Positions 25,229-33,973 of a stretch of 64,000 nucleotides of DNA are shown one piece after another; the first letter of the stretch is position 1; each line of letters begins with the position of its first letter. The stretch comes from an uncultured Chloroflexota bacterium (lineage in GTDB: Bacteria; Chloroflexota; UBA11872): contig OY282448.1 of the NCBI GenBank assembly GCA_958296175.1, positions 2,356,127 through 2,420,126 on the forward strand. Direction: 5' to 3'. The notes under the pieces are model-generated. The model was given only the letters and a program-made list of their open reading frames with translations. It did not search any database and was not told the DNA's origin. The position numbers and the translations under genes were made by a program.

Positions 25229-26779
25229 TTAGCGCGCGTAGTCCACCGCGCGCGTCTCGCGAATGGTGGTGATCTTGATCTGGCCGGGGTACTCCAGCGA
25301 CTCTTGCACGCGCTTGGCAATGGCGTTGGCCAGCCGCTGCACGCCGGCCTCGTCCACCTGGTCGGGGCTGATGAGCACGCGCAGCTCGCGTCCGGCCTGA
25401 ATGGCGTAGCACGAGTCCACGCCGTCGAAGGACTTGGCGGTCTCCTCCAGCCGTTCCAGACGCTGCAGGTAGCGGGTGACGGTTTCGCGCCGCGCGCCGG
25501 GGCGCGAGGCCGAGATGGCGTCCGCCGCGGCCACGGCAAACGCCTCGAAGCTGCGCAGCTCCACCTCGAAGTGGTGCGCCTCCGCCGCGTGCGCCACGTC
25601 CTCGCGGATGCCGGAGCGCCGCAGCAGCTCGCCGCCAATCAGCGCGTGCGGGCCCTCCACCTCGTGGTCGATGGCCTTGCCAATGTCGTGCAGGAACCCG
25701 GCGTAGCGCGCCAGTTCCGCGTCGCCGCCCATCTCGGCGGTCATGGTGGCGGCCAGCAGCGAGACTTCCACCGAGTGGCTCAGCACGTTTTGCCCGTAGC
25801 TGGTGCGAAATCGGAGCCGGCCCATGTAGCGCAAGATGTCGCGCGGGAGCGTGGGCGCGCCGGCGTCGTAGGCGGCCTGCTCGCCTTCCCGCTCGATGAT
25901 TTCCTCCACTTCGGAGCGCGCCTTGTTCACCGCGTCCTCGATGCGCGCCGGGTGAATGCGGCCGTCCACCGTCAGGCGCTGCAGCGCCACGCGCGCCACC
26001 TCGCGCCGCACGGGGTCGAAGCCGGACAGCACCACCGTCTCCGGCGTGTCGTCGATGATGATGTCCACCCCCGTGGCCGCTTCCAGAGCGCGGATGTTGC
26101 GGCCCTCGCGCCCGATGATGCGGCCTTTCAGTTCGTCGCTGCGCAGGTCGACGGTCGAGGTGGTGATCTCGGCGGCGTGCGAGGCCGCCACCCGCTGCAG
26201 CGAGAGCCCCACCAGCCAGCGCGCCTTGGCCTCGGCGGCTTCGGCGGCTTCGGCGGTCAGCTGGCGCACGCGCTGGTCGGCAATGTCCCGAACCTCGCGC
26301 TCGATCGAAGCCAGCAGCTGCGTTTTGGCCTCGTCGCGCGTCAGCGTGGAGACGGCCTCCAGCGCTTCGACCTGCCGCTGCCGCAGCTGCTCCACGTCGG
26401 CGGCGCGCTTGTCGAGGTCGGACGTGCGCTCGTCCAGCGCCTCGCCGCGCTGCACGAACGCGCGGTCGCGCTCGTCCAGCTCTTCCGTGCGCGTGTCCAG
26501 CGTGCGCTCCCGCTGCTGGAGCCGCCGCTCCTCCTGGCCCAGTTCGCGGCGGCGTTCGCGGACCTCACGCTCCGCGGCCGCGCGCGCCTCGCGCGTTCGT
26601 TCGGTGGTCTGTGTGATGCTGGCCCGTTGTCGGGCTTCGACTTCTTCCAGCTCCTGCTGCACGCGCCGGGCAAACTCGCGCCCGCGCGATCGGGACAGTC
26701 GAACCTGATAGAAGTAGCCCGCGCCGAGCCCCGCAGCAAGCGCCGCCATGCCGGCGACCGCCGCCAAAAGAGCTTCCAC
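25229..26779 (-). CDS. rny: Ribonuclease Y
   Basis: 516 residues, the usual length. A membrane anchor (about 5-25) precedes a long coiled coil (about 30-165, rich in Glu, Arg and Gln). A KH RNA-binding domain follows with 'GRIIGREGRNIRALE' (about 217-231), then an HD hydrolase domain with 'AGFLHDIGKAIDHE' holding the catalytic His-Asp pair. It initiates mRNA decay at the membrane. Its 3' end abuts the repeat array. Confidence 0.96.
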   Translation of the reverse strand: MEALLAAVAGMAALAAGLGAGYFYQVRLSRSRGREFARRVQQELEEVEARQRASITQTTERTREARAAAEREVRERRRELGQEERRLQQRERTLDTRTEELDERDRAFVQRGEALDERTSDLDKRAADVEQLRQRQVEALEAVSTLTRDEAKTQLLASIEREVRDIADQRVRQLTAEAAEAAEAKARWLVGLSLQRVAASHAAEITTSTVDLRSDELKGRIIGREGRNIRALEAATGVDIIIDDTPETVVLSGFDPVRREVARVALQRLTVDGRIHPARIEDAVNKARSEVEEIIEREGEQAAYDAGAPTLPRDILRYMGRLRFRTSYGQNVLSHSVEVSLLAATMTAEMGGDAELARYAGFLHDIGKAIDHEVEGPHALIGGELLRRSGIREDVAHAAEAHHFEVELRSFEAFAVAAADAISASRPGARRETVTRYLQRLERLEETAKSFDGVDSCYAIQAGRELRVLISPDQVDEAGVQRLANAIAKRVQESLEYPGQIKITTIRETRAVDYAR

Positions 26780-26893
26780 GGCTAATCTCCTCAGTGTGAA
26801 GTTGTGCGAACCAAGCGATGATCGTCATGAGAATCCACAGCGGACGCGAGCCGCGTCCGTCCTGGCGTCATGCTACTGAACAACAGAAAACGC

Positions 26894-26981
26894 GGTCAAC
26901 GCGCCCGGCGGCGGTCGGCGGCGATGCAGACGGCTGTTGGATGTCGTCCACCGCCTGGAGGTCAACGCGCCCGGCGGCGGT
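26894..26981. repeat. 22-bp exact direct repeat, 66-bp period
   Basis: The sequence 'ggtcaacgcgcccggcggcg' plus 'gt' occurs at 26894-26915 and 26960-26981. A further match ('gtccaccg') follows both copies, so a piece of about 60 bp was partly duplicated. The second copy encodes the last residues and stop of the protease domain; the first lies beyond its stop. Confidence 0.8.
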
Positions 26982-27522
26982 GATCGGCGATCCAGGCGTC
27001 CACCGTGCGCCGCGCCAGGTCGCCGTCGAGCAGGAGATTCGCACTCTCCACGCGGTTGTCACCGCCGCCCAGTTTCCTGGTCGCGACGCCGATCACCTGG
27101 CCGCGCGCGTCGAAGGCCGGGCCGCCGCTGTTGCCCGGGTTGACCGCGGCGTCGGTCTGCAACCATCCCCGCAGGCGCGCCGACAGGACGCCGCGCGTGA
27201 CGGTCAGCGTGTCGCCCATGAGCGGATAGCCCAGGATGACGATCTCGCCGCCCAGCTCCACGTCCGCCGAGCGCCCGAAGGTCACGAACGCATGCGGGCC
27301 GCCGCGCGTCAGTTCGAGCAGCGCCAGGTCCAGGTCGGGATCGTCCGCCACGACCTCCGCTGGAATCTCGCGGCCGTCATGGGTTCCGACCATCGCCCGC
27401 GGCGCGCCCTGGAGCACGTGGCTGTTCGTGACCACGTAGCCGTCCGCCGTCACCACGAAGGCACTGCCGCCGCTGCCGCCAACCGTCCGGACGTATCGAA
27501 CGGCGTCTCTCGACCGCCGCAC
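26962..27522 (-). CDS. Trypsin-like serine protease domain (HtrA/Deg type), cut off from its N-terminal partner
   Basis: About 186 residues from GTG 27522. The catalytic triad is visible: His in 'VTNSHVLQG', Asp in 'DDPDLDLALLEL' and Ser in 'NPGNSGGPAF'. There is no PDZ domain. In the same frame, the 30 codons upstream encode a Pro/Thr/Ala linker back to TGA 27613-27615, which is the stop of the RCC1-repeat protein. The linker matches an internal linker of that protein, with CGA replaced by TGA. The natural product is therefore probably one polypeptide: signal anchor, two RCC1 propellers, protease. Whether this part is still translated is unknown. Confidence 0.65.
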   Translation of the reverse strand: MRRSRDAVRYVRTVGGSGGSAFVVTADGYVVTNSHVLQGAPRAMVGTHDGREIPAEVVADDPDLDLALLELTRGGPHAFVTFGRSADVELGGEIVILGYPLMGDTLTVTRGVLSARLRGWLQTDAAVNPGNSGGPAFDARGQVIGVATRKLGGGDNRVESANLLLDGDLARRTVDAWIADHRRRAR

Positions 27523-27612
27523 GATGTCGGCGACGGAAAGCTCGGCCGGCGCCCGCGTGGGCAGCGGCGCTGGACTAGGTGTTGGCGTCGGGCTGGGGGC
27601 TGGAGCGGTGGG

Positions 27613-29682
27613 TCAAGGGGGCGTCGGTGTCGGCGTAGGCTTCCATGAGGGGTCGGCCTGCCCGGCGTTGTTCCATCCCCAGCAGGCGAACGAGCCGTCG
27701 ACCCGCACACCGCAGCTGTGGAGAGAGCCGGCGCTGACCGACTGGAACGCGCCCGCCGGCGGGTCGGCCTGCCCCACATAGCCGCCTTCCGGGACCTCGT
27801 TCCATCCCCAGCAGGCAACCGTCCCATCCACCCGCACCCCGCAGGTGTGGCCACCGCCGGCGCTGACCGTCTGGAATGCGCCCGACGGCGGGCCGGCCTG
27901 CCCGAAGTCGTTCGATCCCCAGCAGGCGAGCGTCCCATCCACCCGCACCCCGCAGCTGTGGAAAGCGCCGGCGCTGACCGTCTGGAATGCGCCCGACGGC
28001 GGGCCGGCCTGCCCGTACTCATTCGATCCCCAGCAGGCGAGCGTCCCGTCCACCCGCACCCCGCAGCTGTGGAGAGCGCCGGCGCTGACCGCCTGGAACT
28101 CGCCCAGCGGCGGGTCGGCCTGCCCGTACTGGTTCGATCCCCAGCAGGCGAGCGCCCCATCCACCTGCACCCCGCAGCTGTGGGGATCGCCGGCGCTGAC
28201 CGCCTGGAACTCGCCCGACGGCGGCTCGGCCTGCCCCAAATAGCCGCCTCCCTGGTTCTCGTTCGATCCCCAGCAGGCGAGCGTCCCATTGACCCGCACC
28301 CCGCAGGTGTGGAAGCTGCCGGCGCTGACCGTCTGGAATACGCCCGCCGGCGGGTCGGCCTGCCCGGAGTAGTTCGACCCCCAGCAGGCGAGCGTCCCAT
28401 CCATCCGCACTCCGCAGGTGTGGAACCCGCCGGCGCTGACCGCGGGCAGGCGATTCGTTTGCGGGGCCGGTCGCGGTGTTGGCGTGGGTCGAGGCGATGC
28501 CGTGGGGCTGCGGGCCGGAGCGGTGGATCGAGGAGGCGCCGGTGTCGGCGTAGGCTTCCGTGAGGGGCCGGCCTGCCCGTTATTGTTCCATCCCCAGCAG
28601 GCGAACGCGCCGTCGACCCGCACACCGCAGGTGTGGGAAAGACCGGCGCTGACCGTCTGGAACTCGCCCGATGGCGGGTCGGCCTGCCCGGCATAGCCGC
28701 CTTCCAGGTCCTCGTTCCATCCCCAGCAGGCGAGCGCCCCATCCACCCGCACTCCGCAGGTGTGAGCACTGCCGGCGCTGACCGTCTGGAACTCGCCCGG
28801 CGGCGGCTCGGCCTGCCCCGTATAGCCACCTTCCAGGTTCTCGTTCCATCCCCAGCAGGCGAGCGTCCCATCCACTCGCACACCGCAGGTGTGGAAAGCA
28901 CCGGCGCTGACCGTCTGGAACGCGCCCAGCGGCGGGTCGGCCTGCCCGTAGGCATTCCATCCCCAGCAGGCGAGCGTCCCATCCACCCGCACCCCGCAGC
29001 TGTGGAGAGCGCCGGCGCTGACCGTCTGGAACTCACCCGCCGGCGGGTCGGCCTGCCCCACATAGCCACCTCCCTGGTTCTCGTTCGATCCCCAGCAGGC
29101 AAGCGTCCCGTCCACCCGCACACCGCAGGTGTGAGCACTGCCGGCGCTGACCGTCTGGAACTCGCCCGCCGGCGGGTCGGCCTGCCCCACATAGCCGCCG
29201 CCTCCCAGGTTCTCGTTCGACCCCCAGCAGGCGAGCGTCCCATCCACTCGCACCCCGCAGCTGTGGATACCGCCGGCGCTGACCGTCTGGAACTCGCCCG
29301 CCGGCGGGTTGGCCTGCCCCCGATGGTCCGACCCCCAGCAGGCGAGCGTCCCATTGACCCGCACTCCGCAGCTGTGTAAACCGCCAGCACTGACCGCGGG
29401 CAGGCGATTCGTTTGCGGGGACGGTCGCGGCGTGGGCGTGGGGCTAGGCGTTGACGTCGGTGTCGGCGTGGGGCTAGGCGTTGGCGTTGGCGTTGGCGTG
29501 GGGCTGGCCGTTGGCGTGGCGGGCCGAGCAGGGGATGTTCGCGGCGAAGCCGTCGGCGCTGGGGCGGGCGCCGCGGTCGGGGCGGCGGTCTGCGCCTCAG
29601 GCCGCGATTGCTGGATAGCCCAAACGAACAATGCCGCGCCGCCGACGGCCAGGCCGACCAGCGTCAGCAGGCCGACGCCCAT
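27613..29682 (-). CDS. Secreted protein with 14 RCC1-type repeats (two seven-bladed propellers)
   Basis: 689 residues. A membrane anchor or signal (about 1-25) and a Thr/Pro stalk (30-92) precede seven repeats of the form 'VSAG..H(S/T)CGVRVDGTLACWG'. A second Thr/Pro linker is followed by seven more. Each repeat has two cysteines that probably pair. RCC1 repeats fold as seven-bladed propellers, so two complete propellers are expected, displayed outside the cell for binding. Repeats are very similar at DNA level, pointing to recent expansion. The gene ends at TGA 27613-27615, in frame with a trypsin-like domain. Confidence 0.78.
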   Translation of the reverse strand: MGVGLLTLVGLAVGGAALFVWAIQQSRPEAQTAAPTAAPAPAPTASPRTSPARPATPTASPTPTPTPTPSPTPTPTSTPSPTPTPRPSPQTNRLPAVSAGGLHSCGVRVNGTLACWGSDHRGQANPPAGEFQTVSAGGIHSCGVRVDGTLACWGSNENLGGGGYVGQADPPAGEFQTVSAGSAHTCGVRVDGTLACWGSNENQGGGYVGQADPPAGEFQTVSAGALHSCGVRVDGTLACWGWNAYGQADPPLGAFQTVSAGAFHTCGVRVDGTLACWGWNENLEGGYTGQAEPPPGEFQTVSAGSAHTCGVRVDGALACWGWNEDLEGGYAGQADPPSGEFQTVSAGLSHTCGVRVDGAFACWGWNNNGQAGPSRKPTPTPAPPRSTAPARSPTASPRPTPTPRPAPQTNRLPAVSAGGFHTCGVRMDGTLACWGSNYSGQADPPAGVFQTVSAGSFHTCGVRVNGTLACWGSNENQGGGYLGQAEPPSGEFQAVSAGDPHSCGVQVDGALACWGSNQYGQADPPLGEFQAVSAGALHSCGVRVDGTLACWGSNEYGQAGPPSGAFQTVSAGAFHSCGVRVDGTLACWGSNDFGQAGPPSGAFQTVSAGGGHTCGVRVDGTVACWGWNEVPEGGYVGQADPPAGAFQSVSAGSLHSCGVRVDGSFACWGWNNAGQADPSWKPTPTPTPP

Positions 29683-29796
29683 CAGAAAAGTTTGGAACTT
29701 CGTCAGCGCGGCGTCCTATGGGTGCTGGAACGACGGGACGGATTCCCCCGTTCGCGCATTGCAGGCATGCATCGACAACGGCGCGTCGGCCACGGT

Positions 29797-29884
29797 GATT
29801 GTATAGACGCAGGAATCCGTCGAGCGTCGGCGGCCGCGGCGATTGTATAGACGCGGGAATCCGTCGAGCGCAGGCGGCCGCCGC
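29797..29884. repeat. 44-bp tandem duplication upstream of the methyltransferase gene
   Basis: Copies at 29797-29840 and 29841-29884 each begin 'gattgtatagacgc' and contain 'ggaatccgtcgagcg', and differ at only a few positions. The block lies in the 270-bp gap between the divergent RCC1 and methyltransferase genes, so it may carry duplicated promoter or operator sequence ('ttgtatagac' could hold a -10-like element). No function can be assigned. Confidence 0.8.
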
Positions 29885-29952
29885 GCCTGGTTCCGTGGGC
29901 GGGCGTTCCGCTGCCTATACTTGACGCAGACCCGCGCCGCGGAGGATGGGAT

Positions 29953-31122
29953 GTGAGCACGACGGCAGCGCCCGGGCCGATGACGGGGCGCGAGCGATTT
30001 ATGAACGCGCTGCTCGGCGCGCCGGTGGATCAGACGCCCGTGGCCAGCCCCACGTCGCTGGCCACCTACGAGGAAATGCGCCGCCTGGGCGTGGAGTGGC
30101 CGGCCGCGCACTACGAGGCCGAGCCGATTGCGCTGCTGGCCGAGCGCAGCTACACGACCCACGGCTACGACTCGATCATGCCCTACTTCAGCATCATCCT
30201 GGGCGCGGGCGCGCTGGGCGCCGAGATCGAGTGGGGCAAAGACCCCTGGGAGTTCGACAAGAGCACCGGCAAGATCATCTCCGGGCCGCGCATGCCGGCC
30301 GTCCAGCCGCCCAATCCCTGGAAGACTCCGGACGACATCGTCATTCCCAACGACTTCCTGGAGCGGCGCGACACCAAGGCGGTCATCGACGCCGTCAAGA
30401 TCTTGCGCGAGCGCCACCCGGAGGCGGCCGTGGTTGGCAAGGTGATGGGGCCGTGGACGCTCTCCTACCACATGTTCGGGCCGCAGGAGTTTCTCATCAA
30501 CGTGATTCTGGACCCGGACTACGTGCACGCCTGCCTGGAGCGGCTGATGCCGGCGTCGATTGCGTTTGCCAACGCCCAGATCGAGGCCGGCGCCGACGCC
30601 ATCTGCCTGGCGGACCACTCGACCGGCGACCTGGTGCGCGCGGAGACCTACCGCGATTTCCTGATGCCGGTACACCAGACGATCACGCCGCAGATCGACG
30701 CGCCGGTGATCCTGCACTGCTGCGGCAAGACGCTGGACCGCATGCAGTACATCAAAGACGCGGGCTTCGAGGCCTTCCACTTTGCCACCGAGAACGACCC
30801 GCACGAGGCGAAAGCGGTGGTGGGCGACTTCAAGCTGGTGGGCAACGTCAGCAACTTCGTGACCCTGCTTATCGGGCGCCCGGAAGACGTGGCGGTGGAG
30901 GTGGAGGACATCGTGTCCGCGGGGGTGGACATCATCGCCCCGGAGTGCGCCATCCCTCCGCAGGTGACCAACGCCAACCTGGCGGCCGTGCCCGCGGCCG
31001 CGCGCGGCGCGTTCGAGCCGGACGCTTCGGTGACCGACGCGAAGAACCTGGCCGACGAATACCGCGCCCAGGTCGCCCAGCAAAGCGCGGCGGCGTCGGC
31101 CGGCCCGGCGCTCAGCCTGTAA
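29953..31122 (+). CDS. MtaA/UroD-family corrinoid methyltransferase
   Basis: 389 residues of the uroporphyrinogen decarboxylase superfamily. The metal motif 'ILHCCGKT' and a later 'APECAIPP' Cys match MtaA/MtbA/CmuA-type zinc methyltransferases rather than the heme enzyme HemE, whose substrate arginines are not evident. Such proteins move a methyl group between a corrinoid and a thiol or tetrahydrofolate during O- or N-demethylation. The RamA-like activator at 8985 would suit it. GTG 29953 has GGAGG 7 nt upstream. No corrinoid-binding protein gene is adjacent. Confidence 0.8.
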   Translation: MSTTAAPGPMTGRERFMNALLGAPVDQTPVASPTSLATYEEMRRLGVEWPAAHYEAEPIALLAERSYTTHGYDSIMPYFSIILGAGALGAEIEWGKDPWEFDKSTGKIISGPRMPAVQPPNPWKTPDDIVIPNDFLERRDTKAVIDAVKILRERHPEAAVVGKVMGPWTLSYHMFGPQEFLINVILDPDYVHACLERLMPASIAFANAQIEAGADAICLADHSTGDLVRAETYRDFLMPVHQTITPQIDAPVILHCCGKTLDRMQYIKDAGFEAFHFATENDPHEAKAVVGDFKLVGNVSNFVTLLIGRPEDVAVEVEDIVSAGVDIIAPECAIPPQVTNANLAAVPAAARGAFEPDASVTDAKNLADEYRAQVAQQSAAASAGPALSL

Positions 31123-31285
31123 GACCGACGGAAGCCTCCGCGCCCGCAGACGTCCGCCGGGCCGACCGCGCCGGGCGGCTCGTGAGGCCAACGTCGGGCG
31201 TGACGACGGGTTCACCGCGCACGCACGCGGCGGATTCGCCGCCGCCGCCCGACGGGTCCGGCCCGAGCGCCGCGGCGGTGCAGGG

Positions 31286-32494
31286 ATGAGCGCGCCGCGG
31301 CCGCGCTGGCGCGAGGTCAACGGCATTGCGGTGGACGCCGCCTTCCTGCGCGCGCTGGAGGCGGCCGGCGGCCCCCAGGTGCTGGGCTATCCCATAACTC
31401 CCAGCGTGTTCGCCGGCGACACGCTGCAGCAGTACTTCGACCACGGGCGGCTGGACGCGCCCGGCCGCTCGACGCCGCATGCGGTGGGCGTGCCGCGGGT
31501 GGCCGAGCTGGGCCGCGCCCTGGCGCGCGCACTGCGCGCCCCGCCGGCGCAGGACGCGGACGACGGCGGCGGCGAGCGCTGGACCGACGAGTCGCGCCGC
31601 GCGGCGGCCGGCCGGCCGGTCAGCGCGCCGCTGCGCTGGCGGGGCTGGCGCATGCGCATCTTCGAGCGCGAGGTGGTGCGCTATCTGGAACGCTCGCCCG
31701 TGGACGCGCTGCCGCACCCGGGGCGGCTGGGCGAGCTCTTCGTTGCGCTGGACGACCAGCAGCGCCGCCGCGGCCAGGACGGGCCCGCGCCGGTCATGCG
31801 GCCGAGCGCCAGCGCCGCGGGCGAGGTGCACGCACCGATCCTGACCTATCACCTCACGCGCGGCGCGGCCGCGTTCCGCGCGCAGCTGGAGGGGCTGCTG
31901 GAGGCCGGGTTCACGCCGGTGTCGCTCGAGCACCTGGTGGCGGCGGTGGAGGGCTGGGCGGAACTGCCGCCGCGCGCCTGCGTGGTCAGCTTCGACGACG
32001 GCTGGGCGGTGCAGCTGGACGCCGCGCTGCCCGTGCTGCTGGACGTGCGCGTGCCCGCCGTCTTCTTCGTGCTGCCCGAGTTTCACCGCCACGGGCAGGG
32101 CCACATGACGGTGGACGATTTCCGCGGTCTGCGCGCGCAGGGGATCACGGTCGGCTCCCACACGTTCAACCACGCGCACCTGCCCAGCCTGGCCGCCAGC
32201 AACCTGAGCGCGGCGCAGGCCGAGGTCATCGAATCGCGCGCCTGGCTGGAGACGGAGGTGGACGGCGTCGACTTCTTTGCCTATCCGGGCGGGTCTTTCG
32301 ACGACGGCGTGAAGGCGCTGGCGGCCGCGGCCGGGTACCGCGCGGCCGTGACCACCCTGCCCGGCATCGTGCATCGGCCGGAGCGCCTGCTGGAACTGCG
32401 CCGCGTGGCCGTGCAAGCCTGGTGGCCGCTGGCCGACGTGCTCCAGGCCATCCGCAACGCCGCGCAGGTCGACGGCGCGGCCGCGCCGATCTAA
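31286..32494 (+). CDS. Polysaccharide deacetylase (NodB-type) with N-terminal extension
   Basis: 402 residues. The first ~170 are of an 'LGYPIT...QQYF' type, resembling surface or LGFP-like repeats found in secreted proteins. Residues ~185-395 form a NodB carbohydrate esterase 4 domain, with 'VSFDDGW' supplying the catalytic Asp pair and 'SHTFNHAHL' the metal His ligands. 'FAYPGGSFDD' follows. It would remove N- or O-acetyl groups from a cell-surface glycan. No clear signal peptide is visible with this start. Confidence 0.8.
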   Translation: MSAPRPRWREVNGIAVDAAFLRALEAAGGPQVLGYPITPSVFAGDTLQQYFDHGRLDAPGRSTPHAVGVPRVAELGRALARALRAPPAQDADDGGGERWTDESRRAAAGRPVSAPLRWRGWRMRIFEREVVRYLERSPVDALPHPGRLGELFVALDDQQRRRGQDGPAPVMRPSASAAGEVHAPILTYHLTRGAAAFRAQLEGLLEAGFTPVSLEHLVAAVEGWAELPPRACVVSFDDGWAVQLDAALPVLLDVRVPAVFFVLPEFHRHGQGHMTVDDFRGLRAQGITVGSHTFNHAHLPSLAASNLSAAQAEVIESRAWLETEVDGVDFFAYPGGSFDDGVKALAAAAGYRAAVTTLPGIVHRPERLLELRRVAVQAWWPLADVLQAIRNAAQVDGAAAPI

Positions 32495-32517
32495 GGCGGC
32501 GGCGGACGGCCCGGCGC

Positions 32518-32537
32518 GGGCGCGGCAGGCCGCGCCC
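32518..32537. terminator. Perfect 8-bp hairpin between convergent genes
   Basis: GGGCGCGG-CAGG-CCGCGCCC sits between the deacetylase stop (32494) and the DegV stop (32604). It could serve as a terminator for both strands, although there is no T-run. Confidence 0.5.
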
Positions 32538-32603
32538 GGCCAGGCGTTTGCCCGTTGGGGGGCGCTGGTCGACGCCGGCGGCGGGCGCGCGCCGCGCTGG
32601 TCT

Positions 32604-33449
32604 TTAGGGGCGGGCGACGAACGCGAAGCCGAACGTGCCCGGCCCCGTGTGCGCGCCGATCACCGGGACAACGGCCAGGTCGTCGAACTTGTCGCCGTCG
32701 GCGTCCAGGCCGGCGGCCACCTCGCGGTGCATGCGGTCGCGCGCGTCGGGCGCCAGGGCGTGCAGGATGGCCCAGCTTTCCACGCCGTTCGGCGCCCGCT
32801 CGGCCACGCCGCTGCGGATGGCGGCGTAGGCCTTGTTCAACGTGCGCACGCGCGTCACCGGCTGCACGATGCCGTCGCGCAGCTCGATCACGGGCTTGAA
32901 GTTGAGCAGCGACCCCACGAACGCGGCCGCGCCGCCGATGCGGCCGCCGCGTTTGAGGTATTCCAGCGTCGTCACCACGGCCAGCAGGTGCGTCCGTTGG
33001 GCGCGGTCGTCGACCAGCGCCCGAATGTCGTCCACGCTGGCGCCGGCGCGCGCGGCGCGCGCGGCCGCAACGACGGTGAACGTCAGCGCCGCGGCGGCCA
33101 GCCGCGAGTCCAGCACCGCAATCTCGCGGCCCTCGATTTGCTTGGCGCCTTGCCGCGCCGACTCGACCGTCTTGCTCAGATCGGTGGAGACGTGCACCGA
33201 GACGATGGGATCGTCACCCGGAATCCCCGCGTAGATCTGGGCAAACTCGGCAGGGTTTGCCTGCGAGGTCTGCGGATGCACCGGCGACGTTTGCAGCCGG
33301 CGGTAAAATTCCTCGGTCGTGATGTCCACGCCGTCGCGGTAGGTCTCGGCGCCAAACTGCACGTGCAAGGGCACCACAGTGATGTCGAGGTCTGCCGCAA
33401 TGTCCGGCGGGAGTGAGGCTGTGCTGTCGGTGACGATTCGGATTGGCAT
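32604..33449 (-). CDS. DegV family fatty-acid-binding protein
   Basis: 281 residues from ATG 33449, which opens directly with the hallmark 'MPIRIVTDSTASLP'. The fatty-acid/phosphate loop region 'TSQANPAEFAQIY' and 'VHVSTDLSKTVESA', and the late 'VIGAHTGPGTFGFAF', are conserved. DegV (FakB-like) proteins bind a fatty acid and present it to a FakA kinase for phosphorylation. No fakA is in the window. A GTG nine codons upstream is a less likely start. Confidence 0.9.
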   Translation of the reverse strand: MPIRIVTDSTASLPPDIAADLDITVVPLHVQFGAETYRDGVDITTEEFYRRLQTSPVHPQTSQANPAEFAQIYAGIPGDDPIVSVHVSTDLSKTVESARQGAKQIEGREIAVLDSRLAAAALTFTVVAAARAARAGASVDDIRALVDDRAQRTHLLAVVTTLEYLKRGGRIGGAAAFVGSLLNFKPVIELRDGIVQPVTRVRTLNKAYAAIRSGVAERAPNGVESWAILHALAPDARDRMHREVAAGLDADGDKFDDLAVVPVIGAHTGPGTFGFAFVARP

Positions 33450-33479
33450 GGCAAACGTTCTCGGTGGAGCCGGCACACG

Positions 33480-33746
33480 ATGAGCAGGCTAGTCCCGCGG
33501 ACGCTCAAAGGCAAAATCCAGGCGGCGCTGTTTGCCCCGTGGGCGGCGCTGGCGGCGGCGCTCGTGCTGCTGGTCGTGTTCTGGCCGTGGTTGTCCTACG
33601 CGCTGGCGGCGCTCTTCGCGCTCGTCGGAGCGCTGGCGGCGCTGGCCGCGCTGGCGGCGGCGGGGTACGTCGTCTGGCGCCGCCGCAAGCTTGCCGCGCT
33701 GCGCGTCGACTGGAGCGACGCGGACGCGGAGACCTCGGGTCGCTGA
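33480..33746 (+). CDS. Small two-helix membrane protein
   Basis: 88 residues with a basic N-terminus (1-13), two closely spaced hydrophobic helices (about 15-36 and 39-63), a basic 'WRRRK' stop-transfer and a short acidic tail. No family is recognised. It is divergent from degV with 30 bp between the starts, so the two genes must share promoter space. Confidence 0.5.
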   Translation: MSRLVPRTLKGKIQAALFAPWAALAAALVLLVVFWPWLSYALAALFALVGALAALAALAAAGYVVWRRRKLAALRVDWSDADAETSGR

Positions 33747-33913
33747 ACGAGTCGGCGAACGGACCTGCCCGCGCGGCGCCGGCGCACGCCCTGGGCACGC
33801 GCCGTGACGCAGGCGAGGCGCGGTCGTCCCGCGCCGCGCCGGCGCTCGGCGTCCACGCGGTGCACGCGCATGGGACGATGAGCGCCGCGGCTCCGAGGCT
33901 TGGGTGACCCCTG

Positions 33914-33964
33914 ATGCACGTGCAGACGCTCGCATGCGCCAATGTGTCGAAAAACTCAGGGTAG
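33914..33964 (+). other. 16-codon mini-ORF duplicating the recF 5' end, inside a 60-bp-period repeat
   Basis: ATG 33914 to TAG 33962-33964 encodes 16 residues starting MHVQTL, whereas recF starts (GTG) VRVQTL. The DNA at 33909-33932 matches 33969-33992 at about 21 of 24 positions, 60 bp apart. The mini-ORF ends 9 nt before the recF start codon, so it could act as a leader peptide or simply be a relic of a partial duplication of the translation start. Confidence 0.55.
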
Positions 33965-33973
33965 GGATCCCTC

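Noticed and set aside
29716..31326. Minus-strand frame of about 536 codons opposite the methyltransferase
   Set aside because: It is the complement of a well-conserved UroD-family gene and shows no motifs of its own.
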